Positions 45,006-53,969 are shown, numbered from the stretch's first letter. The stretch is 64,000 nt of DNA from an uncultured Lactobacillus sp. (GCA_947565635.1 CANOGU010000001.1:62001-126000), one strand, 5' to 3'. The notes: generated by a model from the sequence alone, not told the origin. A program made the numbers and translations.

Positions 45006-45970
45006 TGAAGAAAACTGCTCGTGCCCACACTAATATCGCCTTAATTAAATATTGGGGAAAAGCTGACCAAGCTTTAAAGACACCGTTAATGTCTAGTCTT
45101 TCAATGACATTAGATGCTTTTTATACTGATACTACATTTGAACATAATTCTTCATTAACTGAAGATGTCTTTATTTTAAATGATCAAAAACAATCATTAG
45201 AAAACAGCAAGCGAGTTTTTAATTATATTCATTTATTACAAGAAAAATTTGGCGTTATTGATCATTTTACAATTAGATCTACAAACCATGTTCCTACTTC
45301 TGCTGGCCTTGCTTCCTCAGCATCAGCTTTTGCGGCTCTTGCAACAAGCTTTGTTGCAAGCTATGGATTAGATCTTTCTAAAAAGGAGCTTTCAAGACTT
45401 GCACGCCTTGGGTCTGGGTCAGCGACTAGATCAGTTTATGGCGGCTTTGTTGAATGGAAAAAAGGATTTGATGATGAGAGCTCCTATGCAGCTCCAATTG
45501 ATGAAAATCCTGATCTTGATCTTTCTCTACTAGCAATCGAAGTTAATACAAAGCAGAAAAAAATTTCTTCAACAAAAGGAATGCAGTTAGCCCAAACCTC
45601 TCCTTTTTATCAACCTTGGTTAGCTAGAAACGAAGAAGAAATTGCTGAAATTAAACAAGCTATCCAAAATAATGACTTTACTAGAATTGGTGAACTTAGT
45701 GAACTAAGTGCCAACGAGATGCACGCTTGCAATTTAACTGCTAAAGAACCCTTTACTTATTTTGAACCGGAAACAATTAAAATTATTAAATTAGTTGAAG
45801 ATTTAAGAAAAAATGGCATCGAATGTTACTATACAATTGATGCTGGTCCAAACGTAAAAATTCTCTGCACCTTAAGAAATAGAAAAGATATTATTTCAGC
45901 TGTTCAGAAAACCTTGACTAATGTTAAAATAGTCGTTGCGAGTTTCGGCCCAGGCGTTACTCTGCTTTAG
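45005..45970 (+). CDS. mvaD: Diphosphomevalonate decarboxylase
   Basis: A 321-residue GHMP-fold enzyme that forms isopentenyl diphosphate with ATP hydrolysis and CO2 loss. The N-terminal NIALIKYWGK is the substrate-binding signature; PTSAGLASSASAFAAL is the ATP loop (about residues 98-113); GSGSATRSVYGGFVEW follows. The C-terminal TIDAGPNVKIL carries the catalytic Asp. It overlaps mevalonate kinase by one base. Confidence 0.96.
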   Translation: MKKTARAHTNIALIKYWGKADQALKTPLMSSLSMTLDAFYTDTTFEHNSSLTEDVFILNDQKQSLENSKRVFNYIHLLQEKFGVIDHFTIRSTNHVPTSAGLASSASAFAALATSFVASYGLDLSKKELSRLARLGSGSATRSVYGGFVEWKKGFDDESSYAAPIDENPDLDLSLLAIEVNTKQKKISSTKGMQLAQTSPFYQPWLARNEEEIAEIKQAIQNNDFTRIGELSELSANEMHACNLTAKEPFTYFEPETIKIIKLVEDLRKNGIECYYTIDAGPNVKILCTLRNRKDIISAVQKTLTNVKIVVASFGPGVTLL

Positions 45971-46004
45971 TAATTTGAAAATAAAAAGATTAGAGGAATA
46001 TTCG

Positions 46005-47078
46005 TTGATTACAGAACAAGCACCAGGAAAGTTGTATATTGCGGGAGAGTATGCAGTTCTTGAGCAAAACTGCCCTGCCATTTTAGTTGCAGTAAATGAA
46101 TTTGTACGTGTTTCAATTGCAAAGAGTACAGGTACAAGTGGGTTAATTCATTCTAAACAGTATTCTCAAGATTCAATTCACTGGATCCGTAAAGGTAACC
46201 AAATGGTTATTGATAATCGTGATAATCCGTTTGAATACATTTTATCTGCTATTAACTTTACAGAACGTTTTTGTCTTGAACAAAAAGTTTCAATGTCTTT
46301 ATATGACCTACATGTTAATTCAGATCTTGATTCAGCCGACGGTAAAAAATACGGTCTTGGCTCTTCAGCGGCTGTAACAGTTGCTACGGTGAAGGCTATT
46401 CTTAATTTCTATGGATTACACTGTACAAAAGATCTTATTTTTAAACTTTCTGCTATTTCTCACTATAGCGTTCAAGGTAATGGTTCTGCTGGTGATATTG
46501 CAGCAAGTGTTTACGGTGGTTGGCTTGCTTATCAAACTTTTGATAAAGCATGGCTTAAGAAAGAATTAGCTACTAAATCTCTTAGCGAAGTTTTAAATGA
46601 AGCTTGGCCTGGTCTTAAAATTCAATTATTAACTCCTCCAGAAGGACTAAACTTGGTAATTGGCTGGAGTCAAAAGCCTGCTTCAACTTCTCAATTAGTT
46701 GATAAAACTAATGCAAAGAAAAAGTTTATTAAGACTCAATATGACACTTTTTTAGATGAATCACGGAAATGTGTTCTTGATATGATTAAGGGCTTTAATG
46801 AAAAAAATATTTCTTTAATTCAAAAACAAATTCGTTTAAATCGTCAGTTATTAAAAGACTTTGCTTCTCTTAACCATATTGCTATCGAAATTCCACGTTT
46901 AACTAAATTAATTAATATTGCCGAACAATTTAATGGCGCTGCTAAGACTTCTGGTGCAGGAAATGGCGATTGTGGTATTGTGATTGCAGATGAAAAAACT
47001 GATATCGAAGAAATGAAAAATAATTGGCGTAAAAATGGAATTATGCCATTGAACTTTCTAGTTCACTCAATTGCTTAG
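46005..47078 (+). CDS. mvaK2: Phosphomevalonate kinase
   Basis: About 357 residues, GHMP kinase that makes diphosphomevalonate. N-terminal APGKLYIAGEYAVLE, the ATP loop KYGLGSSAAVTVAT and the C-terminal KTSGAGNGDCG are typical. The TTG at 46005 is chosen because AGAGGA lies seven bases before it; a longer frame back to 45936 would overlap mvaD by 35 bases and add residues that do not match the family. In pathway order it acts before mvaD, though it lies after it. Confidence 0.94.
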   Translation: MITEQAPGKLYIAGEYAVLEQNCPAILVAVNEFVRVSIAKSTGTSGLIHSKQYSQDSIHWIRKGNQMVIDNRDNPFEYILSAINFTERFCLEQKVSMSLYDLHVNSDLDSADGKKYGLGSSAAVTVATVKAILNFYGLHCTKDLIFKLSAISHYSVQGNGSAGDIAASVYGGWLAYQTFDKAWLKKELATKSLSEVLNEAWPGLKIQLLTPPEGLNLVIGWSQKPASTSQLVDKTNAKKKFIKTQYDTFLDESRKCVLDMIKGFNEKNISLIQKQIRLNRQLLKDFASLNHIAIEIPRLTKLINIAEQFNGAAKTSGAGNGDCGIVIADEKTDIEEMKNNWRKNGIMPLNFLVHSIA

Positions 47079-47089
47079 TGGGAAAAATT

Positions 47090-48115
47090 ATGTCACAAAG
47101 ATCTCAAAGAAAAGAAGAACATCTAGCATTAGCTAAGATGTTTTTTAATAGTAATAAAGATAATGATTTTAATCATGTTCATTTAATCCGCCCTGCTCTT
47201 CCAGAAAGTGCAGTAAGTAGAGATAGTATTTCAACTGAAATGTTTGGTCATACTATCAGTGCTCCCTTCTTTATTAATGCAATGACTGGCGGCTCTGATA
47301 CTTCCTATACCATCAATCAACGTTTAGCTAAAGCGGCTGCTGCAGAAAATATTCCGATGGCTTTAGGATCCGCTAGCATTCTTGAAAAAGAAATTGATCA
47401 AATAAAGAGCTTTGAAGTTGCACGTCAAGAAAATCCTGATGGACTAATTTTTGCAAATGTTAATCCAACTACTGATCCAAAAATAGCTCAAAAGATTGTT
47501 GACGCTTTAGATGCAAATGCATTACAGATTCACCTTAATAGTGTTCAAGAAGCTGTAATGCCTGAAGGCGATCGAGATTTTCATTGGATAGATAATCTAA
47601 AAGAAATTAGAGATACAGTTGATGTGCCAATTATTATTAAAGAAGTTGGAATGGGAATTGATCCTGAATCTCTTCGTACCCTTTTAATCAATGACTTTTC
47701 AATTATCGATTTAGGTGGAAGTGGCGGAACTAATTTTGCGCAAATTGAAAATGAAAGACGAAAGACTCAAAAATTAAACTTTTTAGAAGATATTGGTCTT
47801 TCTACTGTTAAAACGCTGCTTGCAGCACGCCCTATCCCTGTTAATAAAACTATTATTGCAGCTGGTGGCATTACAAATGCACTGGACATTTTTAAGTCTT
47901 TAGTTTTAGGTGCACAGTATGTTGGTATTGCAAACTATTTCTTGCAGTTTGCTAGCCAAGATTCCGAGACTTTAATTGCTGCTATTCAAAACTTAAAATA
48001 TGAATTGAAACTTTTAACTGCTCTATTTGGGTTAGATCATATTTCTAAAGCCGATGAAGTTAAATATTATTTGGATACAGACCTTTACAATTTCACTCGA
48101 CAACTCTATAATTGA
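47090..48115 (+). CDS. fni: Type 2 isopentenyl-diphosphate delta-isomerase
   Basis: About 341 residues, FMN/NADPH-dependent TIM-barrel isomerase that interconverts IPP and DMAPP. Motifs: RKEEHLALA at the N-terminus, NAMTGGSDTS (FMN site), QIHLNSVQEAVMPEGDRDF with the catalytic Gln and Glu, and AAGGITNALD. The ATG at 47090 starts the usual MSQRSQRKEE; the GTG at 47078 overlaps the previous stop. Last gene of the isoprenoid operon; a terminator follows. Confidence 0.95.
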   Translation: MSQRSQRKEEHLALAKMFFNSNKDNDFNHVHLIRPALPESAVSRDSISTEMFGHTISAPFFINAMTGGSDTSYTINQRLAKAAAAENIPMALGSASILEKEIDQIKSFEVARQENPDGLIFANVNPTTDPKIAQKIVDALDANALQIHLNSVQEAVMPEGDRDFHWIDNLKEIRDTVDVPIIIKEVGMGIDPESLRTLLINDFSIIDLGGSGGTNFAQIENERRKTQKLNFLEDIGLSTVKTLLAARPIPVNKTIIAAGGITNALDIFKSLVLGAQYVGIANYFLQFASQDSETLIAAIQNLKYELKLLTALFGLDHISKADEVKYYLDTDLYNFTRQLYN

Positions 48116-48125
48116 TGCTATTTCG

Positions 48126-48158
48126 TTGGATGGCTGCTGTAAGCAGCCATCCTTTTTG
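48126..48158 (+). terminator. Terminator of the mevalonate operon
   Basis: Stem GGATGGCTGCT / AGCAGCCATCC with a two- to four-base loop, followed by TTTTTG. Confidence 0.95.
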
Positions 48159-48211
48159 TTTTGTTATATATTAATGTTAAAGTAACAATTTTATTAATTT
48201 AAATATAAACA

Positions 48212-48269
48212 TAAAAAAGTTCATTAAATTAAATTTGGACCTATACCACAAGTTAATTTAATGAACTTC
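48212..48269 (-). terminator. Terminator of the ABC exporter operon
   Basis: On the - strand AAGTTCATTAAATTAA pairs with TTAATTTAATGAACTT with a 20-base loop, then T residues. The stem is long but AT-rich. Confidence 0.7.
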
Positions 48270-48305
48270 ATTCTCCTAAATATCAAAAGTCAATTGATAT
48301 TGGTT

Positions 48306-49889
48306 TTATTCTTTTATCAAATGAATTTCGCGGTCAAATAATTCATGCATTTCTTCAGTAAAATTATGGGCAATAAATACAATTGTCGCTTTACTTTTTA
48401 ATAATTTGTCTAAAATATCAATGGTTCCACTTTGATCAATCGCACTCGTCCCTTCATCAATTAAAATAATATCACTCTCATGAACTTGAGCCCTTGCTAA
48501 AACAATTTTCTGCCTCTGTCCTCCCGAGATGTTTAATTTATCAAGATCCAATTGTTTATTAATGCCCTCATCAAATTTTTGCAGATCAGCAGATAAATTT
48601 ACTTCTTCTACTGACTTTTCAACCTTATTATCTAGCTTGTTGTTAAACATAGTAATGTTTTCTTTAATTGAAGCTGGGAATATAACCGGATCTTGCGGTA
48701 AGTATCCAATTGTTTTCAAATCTGGATTAATTTCATTTCCATCCTTATCTTCAAAAATAATCTTCCCAGCACTAGGTGCTAATTCTCCCAATATTAATTT
48801 AAATAGAGTTGATTTACCAGTACCAGAATCTCCTGTTAAGAGAATCTTTTCACCCTGATTAATCTGAATATCCGGATAACTTAGTTTTTCGCCATTTGGA
48901 AAATTTAGTCTTAATGATTCTGTTTTAATTACAGTAGGCATATTTGTTTTTTGCTTATCTGAAACTTGAACTTTTTCCGCTACTTCATTTACTTCTTCAA
49001 TTAGACTCTTTACTCCCTTCATTTCTCCCCTAGCCTGAGAGATTTCATTAATTGCTTGATTTAAATAAAATCTGAAATTTCCCACTATTAATAGAGTACT
49101 CATTTGTACTAAGCCATTTTTGACTAAAAATCCAGTCAAAACAAATATGATCAACCCAAACAATGCAGAAGCTATCCCGTTAATCGCATTAAGTAATTTA
49201 GTATAAGTAGTTTGCTTAACAGTTGCGTCTTCAAGTTTTTTACTAGCATTTTGAGTGACAGAAAATAGCTTTGCACCAGCTGCAAATTGTCTTAATTGAT
49301 CTAAACCGCGTAGCCAGTCATTTAAAGTATCTAAATATATTTCATTGCTAGTCGAAATAAGTTTATTAGCTTTTTGGAGTGGTTTTTCAATCAATTTTGG
49401 CAAAGCTAGAGAAATGGCTACAATTATACAAATTGTAATTAAGAGAGCCCAACTTAACATAATTAAATATATGATAATTGCAATAAGTTGAACAACTCCA
49501 AAAATTAGATTTAGAAGAGAGCCGTAGTAATTATCATTAATTAATTCTAAATCATTAGTTAGTCTACTTTGAATTTTTGAAACCGGATGATCTCTATCAT
49601 CATGGAAATAATGATCTACTATCTTTTCTCTTACACTATTATTTAAATCTTGCGTTTGAGCAAGAAGTAGATATTGGGTCAAACTAAATAATGCATAAAA
49701 CATTATACACACAGTTAAACTAATAGCTGAAATTATCAAAAAATTTGGTAAATTTCTTGAAAGAATAATACTCGTCTCTATTTGAACTAAGGCCGTCATC
49801 GCAATTGTTAAAAGAGGAGAAAGAATAGCTAAAATTAAAAACAGAAAAAAACGTGTCCTATTAATTCGAATAAAATTTCTTAAATTCAT
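48306..49889 (-). CDS. ABC exporter half-transporter, second subunit
   Basis: A 527-residue permease-ATPase fusion. About six membrane segments (residues 15-300) and a nucleotide-binding domain (about 315-520) with Walker A GDSGTGKST, Q-loop YLPQDPVIF, signature ISGGQ instead of LSGGQ, Walker B IILIDEG with the catalytic Glu, and H-loop IAHNF. It overlaps the partner gene by one base, so the two probably form a heterodimeric exporter. The substrate is unknown; both subunits are shorter than typical multidrug exporters (about 580 residues). Confidence 0.88.
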   Translation of the reverse strand: MNLRNFIRINRTRFFLFLILAILSPLLTIAMTALVQIETSIILSRNLPNFLIISAISLTVCIMFYALFSLTQYLLLAQTQDLNNSVREKIVDHYFHDDRDHPVSKIQSRLTNDLELINDNYYGSLLNLIFGVVQLIAIIIYLIMLSWALLITICIIVAISLALPKLIEKPLQKANKLISTSNEIYLDTLNDWLRGLDQLRQFAAGAKLFSVTQNASKKLEDATVKQTTYTKLLNAINGIASALFGLIIFVLTGFLVKNGLVQMSTLLIVGNFRFYLNQAINEISQARGEMKGVKSLIEEVNEVAEKVQVSDKQKTNMPTVIKTESLRLNFPNGEKLSYPDIQINQGEKILLTGDSGTGKSTLFKLILGELAPSAGKIIFEDKDGNEINPDLKTIGYLPQDPVIFPASIKENITMFNNKLDNKVEKSVEEVNLSADLQKFDEGINKQLDLDKLNISGGQRQKIVLARAQVHESDIILIDEGTSAIDQSGTIDILDKLLKSKATIVFIAHNFTEEMHELFDREIHLIKE

Positions 49890-51469
49890 TATTCCTCTTC
49901 CCCTTTCTTAGCTAACTTTATTTCTTGATCAAACTTAGCTCTTAACTCTGGTGTAAAATTATGGGCAATCATTAAAATTGTCTGATCAGTTTTTAGCAAC
50001 GCAGTAATAATCTCTTCAGTAGCTTTTTGATCAATTGCACTAGTTACCTCATCCATTAATACAAATGGTTGATGATAAATTTCACTTCTAGCTAATACGA
50101 TCTTTTGTCGTTGGCCTCCGGATAGATTATTTTTCTTTAAATTAACTTCTGTATCAATTCCAGAAGGCATTTTATCTAAATCATTTTTTAGTTCGACATT
50201 ATTAATAATATTCATTAATTGTTTTTCTGTTCTTTTAACAAACATCGTTATATTATCTTTAATTGAAATCGGAAAAACTATTGGATCTTGCGGTAAATAA
50301 CCAAGGTTAGCATTGGTTATTGGTCGACTTTCTTTATCAAAATAAGTAATCTTACCACATTTAGTCTCAATTTTCCCCAACAATGCTTTAAATAAGGTGG
50401 ACTTCCCTGTTCCCGAATCTCCAGTTAAAAGTACTTTTTCACCAGGTTTAATAGTGAAATTTGGATAAGTGAGAGTCTCACCTTCATCGTATGTGACTTT
50501 CAAATTTTCAACCGATACACCATAAGCAGCTGTCTTTACAGGCTGCTTTTCTTTTTTGCGTAAAGTTAAAATTTCCTCTCTTAATGTTTTAGTTGATTTA
50601 ACTAAAGTAATTGAATGGGTAATTTCCCAAACTGCTGAAAAGATAGCTGATCCAAATGCACCCGCTACAGCGAATTCTCCAAAAGAAATCACATGATTTA
50701 AGAATAAAATTCCTGCAAAAAATGATATTCCTATTTGTGCTAAGGCATTTCCGAAACCATTGAATAAGTAAGAAGTAGTTTGGTACCGATAGTTTTTCTT
50801 ATTTGCCTTCGTGTAATCGTCACTTGCCTTATGTAGCTGTCTTCTCAATCTCTCATATGCACTAAAGCGTCTTAACTCTTGCAGTCCACCAAACCAATGT
50901 TCAATCGTATTTAGCAACTTTTCATTTTTATCATTTACGTTCTTAGTTGCCTGAGCTGTTTTCTTTTCCATAATTTTAGGTAGAAGAAAATTAATCGCTA
51001 GTAATATCGCACTAACTAAAATTAAGCTCCAGTTCATAGTAAATAACAAAACAACTGCGATTAAAATTTCAAGAGTTCCACTCAAAATTGATACCCATGG
51101 CATAGCAAAGTTGGTAGTTAATAGCTTAAGATTTGCTGTTAATTGATTTTGCATTTTGGAAGTTTTTTCATCTTCTGAAGAAGCATAGTAATGCTCAATA
51201 ATTTCTTCTCTAATCTTATGAACATAGTCTTGGGTTTGTCTTGTGAAAGCAATTGTTGCAATTGGTAATAAAACTGCCGTCCCTATTTCCATCCCAGCCT
51301 GAATAAAAGTCCAAAAAAGATATCCATTTAAGTTACCTTTAAGAATATTGTTTAATGAATCTTTAAAAAGATATTCTCCCATTGAACCCGCAACTGCATA
51401 TAAAATATACAAACAAAAAATCAGTATTGAACGGGGAACATTAATTTTAACCAACTCTTTAAACGTCAT
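49889..51469 (-). CDS. ABC exporter half-transporter, first subunit
   Basis: A 526-residue permease-ATPase fusion, paralogous to its neighbour. It has about six membrane segments, then Walker A GDSGTGKST, Q-loop YLPQDPIVF, signature LSGGQ, Walker B VLMDEV, H-loop IAHNF. The Glu after the Walker B Asp is present in both subunits, so both ATP sites could work. The ribosome site is strong (AGGAGGGG on the - strand). It is divergent from the leader and MFS gene. Substrate unknown. Confidence 0.88.
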   Translation of the reverse strand: MTFKELVKINVPRSILIFCLYILYAVAGSMGEYLFKDSLNNILKGNLNGYLFWTFIQAGMEIGTAVLLPIATIAFTRQTQDYVHKIREEIIEHYYASSEDEKTSKMQNQLTANLKLLTTNFAMPWVSILSGTLEILIAVVLLFTMNWSLILVSAILLAINFLLPKIMEKKTAQATKNVNDKNEKLLNTIEHWFGGLQELRRFSAYERLRRQLHKASDDYTKANKKNYRYQTTSYLFNGFGNALAQIGISFFAGILFLNHVISFGEFAVAGAFGSAIFSAVWEITHSITLVKSTKTLREEILTLRKKEKQPVKTAAYGVSVENLKVTYDEGETLTYPNFTIKPGEKVLLTGDSGTGKSTLFKALLGKIETKCGKITYFDKESRPITNANLGYLPQDPIVFPISIKDNITMFVKRTEKQLMNIINNVELKNDLDKMPSGIDTEVNLKKNNLSGGQRQKIVLARSEIYHQPFVLMDEVTSAIDQKATEEIITALLKTDQTILMIAHNFTPELRAKFDQEIKLAKKGEEE

Positions 51470-51500
51470 TATTTGCCCCTCCTATTTTTATTTGTTATTA

Positions 51501-51528
51501 ATTATACTAATATTTTTTTAATTTACAA
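51501..51528 (-). promoter_or_regulatory. Promoter of the ABC exporter operon
   Basis: On the - strand TTGTAA (51523-51528) and TATAAT (51501-51506) with a 16-base spacer, about 32 bases upstream of the ATG. Confidence 0.55.
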
Positions 51529-51570
51529 TCATATTTTTATAAGCGGACAAATTTATGACCTAAGTGGTAT

Positions 51571-51599
51571 ATTTTCGGACTTAACGAGTATGCTATACT
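51571..51599 (+). promoter_or_regulatory. Promoter of the leader-MFS transcript
   Basis: TTAACG (51571-51576), 17-base spacer and extended -10 TGC-TATACT (51591-51599). It would start transcription near 51606, just before the leader ORF. Confidence 0.6.
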
Positions 51600-51633
51600 T
51601 ATTTTATCTATGATAAATCGAGGTGATTACTAA

Positions 51634-51750
51634 GTGTTTATTCTAAATAACTTAGGATTAAGCTTAAAACTGAATTATTTTCTTTCAGTTATTAAGCTAT
51701 ATTTAATAAATATCCCCAAATTTGATGAAAGTTTGGGGTTTGTTAACTAA
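51634..51750 (+). CDS. 38-codon leader ORF upstream of the MFS gene
   Basis: GTG start, GAGGTG ribosome site eight bases upstream. The peptide is hydrophobic with many Leu (FILNNLGLSLKLNY at its N-terminus) and ends GFVN. It overlaps a stem (51661-51698) and a hairpin (51714-51738). Being between a clear promoter and an efflux gene, it looks like a regulatory leader peptide; an alternative is a secreted signal or toxin peptide. No known leader sequence is recognised. Confidence 0.5.
   Translation: MFILNNLGLSLKLNYFLSVIKLYLINIPKFDESLGFVN
51660..51698 (+). promoter_or_regulatory. Upstream stem-loop in the leader
   Basis: AGCTTAA-AACTGAA pairs with TTTCAGTTATTAAGCT with one bulge and a loop of about eight bases. 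It lies inside the leader ORF. Confidence 0.6.
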
Positions 51751-51778
51751 AATCTAGCTATCTTTTCCCTAAACTTTC
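51714..51778 (+). promoter_or_regulatory. Attenuator with two mutually exclusive hairpins
   Basis: Segment 1 (51714-51723, CCCCAAATTT) pairs with segment 2 (51729-51738) to give a 10-bp hairpin with a five-base loop, followed by TTTGTT. Segment 2 in its longer form (51727-51738, GAAAGTTTGGGG) can instead pair with segment 3 (51767-51778, CCCTAAACTTTC) over 11 pairs including one G-T. The two structures cannot coexist, as in ribosome-controlled attenuators. A translating ribosome on the leader would occupy segments 1 and 2. Confidence 0.55.
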
Positions 51779-51818
51779 ATGTACTCAATAAATTTAAGTA
51801 TTAAAAAGGAACGGGAAA

Positions 51819-53033
51819 ATGACTAACAAAAATAACTATAACATTATAAACCTCTTAATCGGCCGGATCGGAACAAATGTTGCTGACTCTCTTTTCTATA
51901 TGGCGATATTGTGGTACTTTAAAACCCATTTTAATTCACCAATGCTTCTTTCCGTAATATTCATAGCTGAATCTAGCATTGATATGTTTTCGTTTACTTT
52001 AGGACCTATAATTGATCGTATAGAGATCAAAAAAGCATTAAAATTAGTGACAATTACTCAAACAATGCTGAGCGTAATCATTATTCCGCTATTTAATAAT
52101 CAAAAATTACACTTTTTAGGAATTACATTTTTGATAGTAGTCTATGTTTTGTCAACTATCGGCTCAACATTAATCTATCCTGCTGAAGACAAGATACTGC
52201 CCAATATAGTAGAAAAGAAAGAATTACCTAAAGTTAATGGGATTTTTCAGATGTCTTATCAAACTTTAGACTTATTCCTCAATGCTGGAGCAACAATTTT
52301 AATTACCTTTTTATCTATAAAAAATACAATTATTATTTCAGCATTAGTATTTGCATTTGCACTTTTGTTCTACACGCGTTTACACTTTAAACTTCCAGCT
52401 GCCTCATCACCTGAAGGTAATACTAGCTATTTCAAAGATTTAGTAAGTGGTTGGCAAGCATTACGCACTAATAAAAATATTTTAATTTTAATCTTGCCTT
52501 TTGCTCTAACTAACTTATTTTATGGAATATCATCTGTTGGTTTACCTTACTTTGCCACCAAATACTTAAACAATAGTGCACTTAGCTATGGAAGTTTAGA
52601 ACTTGCCTCTTCAATTGGAGGATTACTAGGCAGCCTTATCGTACAGCGACTTTACGTGAAAGACAGCCAACTAAGACTATTAATTGTTACTTGCTTAATG
52701 CTATCTGGATTAGCAATTGTTTTAGAAGTAATAAGTGCCCCAATTTGGCCTATTTTAATTCTAATATTTGCTCTATGTAGTACTTTCTGGATTAGCATCA
52801 TGAACATTAATTTTAAGGTTCTAGTTCAAGAAAGTTTTTCTTCTAATTTATTAGGACGAATTATCACGATTAACAGCAGCATTGTTAATTGCATGATTCC
52901 GATTGGATCATTTTTAGGAGGATTTATTGTTAAAAACTACGGTGCTTGTCCAGCCATTATTCTTGAAGGGCTGGCTCAGCTAGTAACAGCTGTCTTCTAT
53001 CTAATAATATTTTTAAAAAGAAAAAGAGCATAA
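51819..53033 (+). CDS. MFS efflux transporter (MefA-like)
   Basis: A 404-residue 12-segment major facilitator protein resembling macrolide/multidrug efflux proteins of Firmicutes (N-terminal LLIGRIGTNVADSLFYMAILW, then DRIEIKKALK in the first cytoplasmic loop). The substrate cannot be read. The ribosome site is AAGGAA about eight bases upstream. It is preceded by the attenuator-like leader and followed, in the same direction, by a micro-ORF and an AAC(3)-type acetyltransferase, so drug export and inactivation is a reasonable inference. Confidence 0.85.
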   Translation: MTNKNNYNIINLLIGRIGTNVADSLFYMAILWYFKTHFNSPMLLSVIFIAESSIDMFSFTLGPIIDRIEIKKALKLVTITQTMLSVIIIPLFNNQKLHFLGITFLIVVYVLSTIGSTLIYPAEDKILPNIVEKKELPKVNGIFQMSYQTLDLFLNAGATILITFLSIKNTIIISALVFAFALLFYTRLHFKLPAASSPEGNTSYFKDLVSGWQALRTNKNILILILPFALTNLFYGISSVGLPYFATKYLNNSALSYGSLELASSIGGLLGSLIVQRLYVKDSQLRLLIVTCLMLSGLAIVLEVISAPIWPILILIFALCSTFWISIMNINFKVLVQESFSSNLLGRIITINSSIVNCMIPIGSFLGGFIVKNYGACPAIILEGLAQLVTAVFYLIIFLKRKRA

Positions 53034-53057
53034 ATGCTCTAACTAAGGAGTTTTCTA

Positions 53058-53132
53058 ATGAGTAATAAAAAAGTAAAAATTAATAATGCTGAAATAAAAA
53101 CAAGAGTAGTTTTCTATCGTCCAAGTCAATAA
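53058..53132 (+). CDS. 24-codon micro-ORF between MFS and AAC(3) genes
   Basis: ATG with an excellent AAGGAG ribosome site seven bases before it. The peptide is basic (KKVKIN..., ending FYRPSQ), has no Cys and no hydrophobic segment. It may be a small peptide product, a translated leader for the acetyltransferase, or a coupling ORF. I do not recognise the sequence. Confidence 0.5.
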   Translation: MSNKKVKINNAEIKTRVVFYRPSQ

Positions 53133-53160
53133 TTAATTTTAATTTAGAAAAGAGATTTTT

Positions 53161-53967
53161 ATGGCGAAAGATTTGATTACTACAGTTACAACAAAAAATG
53201 ATTTCAAACAGGCATTTAACAGTGCTCATCTTAATGCCTCCGACACAGCTATTGTCCATACATCATTAAGCAAGTTCTACTATGTTCCCGGTGGTCCTGA
53301 AACGGTCATCCTGGCACTTAAGGAGACGATAAGTAAAGGAACCATTATGATGCCTTCAGAAGTTTCGACAAATTGTGATCCAGCAAGCTGGGAGTATCCT
53401 CCAGTTCGTTCTGATCTAATTCAAACAATTAGAGATAATATGCCACCCTATGATCCAATAACCTCAGCTACTGAGGGACTCGGAAGAACACCTGAATGTT
53501 TCAGAACTCTGCCTGATGTAGTTAGAAGTAACCATCCCTATCTACCAATCGCAATTTGGGGTAAAAATAAAATTCAAATAGCCAAAGAACAACCATTAAA
53601 TCTTCCATACGGCATTAATAGTCCTTTAGATTATCTCTACAAAAATAATGGTAAAATAGTTTTTCTAGGAACAGACTATGAAACTTGTACTGCCCTTCAC
53701 TATGCCGAATCAACAATTAATCGGCCAACCGAAACATGGTCAGCTGCTACTGGTCTTGATGATCAAGGTAAAACTACCTGGACTAAATATCAAAATGTTG
53801 ACCTAGACTCTTATGATGATTTTAATGAGCTTGGATTAGCTTTTGAGAAACAATATCCCGAGTGCTTTAACCAGCTGAGCTTGAACAATAGTTTTATCAA
53901 GGTAATCGAAATGAGACCTTTAATTGACTTTGCTAGAGACTGGTTTAAAAAGAAAGATAATAATTGA
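53161..53967 (+). CDS. AAC(3)-family aminoglycoside N-acetyltransferase-like protein
   Basis: A 268-residue protein of the antibiotic N-acetyltransferase fold: IVHTSLSKFYYVPGGPETV (acetyl-CoA side), GTIMMPSEVS, VRSNHPYLPIAIWG, and YGINSPLDYLYKNNGKIVFLGT. AAC(3) enzymes acetylate the 3-amino group of aminoglycosides, but many members lack that activity and some acylate other amines. Whether it protects against an antibiotic is unknown. It is last in the MFS-micro-ORF unit, with a bidirectional terminator after it. Confidence 0.85.
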   Translation: MAKDLITTVTTKNDFKQAFNSAHLNASDTAIVHTSLSKFYYVPGGPETVILALKETISKGTIMMPSEVSTNCDPASWEYPPVRSDLIQTIRDNMPPYDPITSATEGLGRTPECFRTLPDVVRSNHPYLPIAIWGKNKIQIAKEQPLNLPYGINSPLDYLYKNNGKIVFLGTDYETCTALHYAESTINRPTETWSAATGLDDQGKTTWTKYQNVDLDSYDDFNELGLAFEKQYPECFNQLSLNNSFIKVIEMRPLIDFARDWFKKKDNN

Positions 53968-53969
53968 TA

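Noticed and set aside
45936-46004. Longer start for phosphomevalonate kinase
   Set aside because: It overlaps mvaD by 35 bases, has no ribosome site, and adds residues foreign to the family.
53133-53160. Aminoglycoside-type leader riboswitch before AAC(3)
   Set aside because: Only 28 bases lie between the micro-ORF and the acetyltransferase ATG, with no clear stable structure.
48306-53967. A microcin-C-like cluster (small peptide, MFS exporter, acetyltransferase)
   Set aside because: The required ThiF/MccB-like adenylating enzyme is not present, and the micro-ORF does not look like a MccA peptide.
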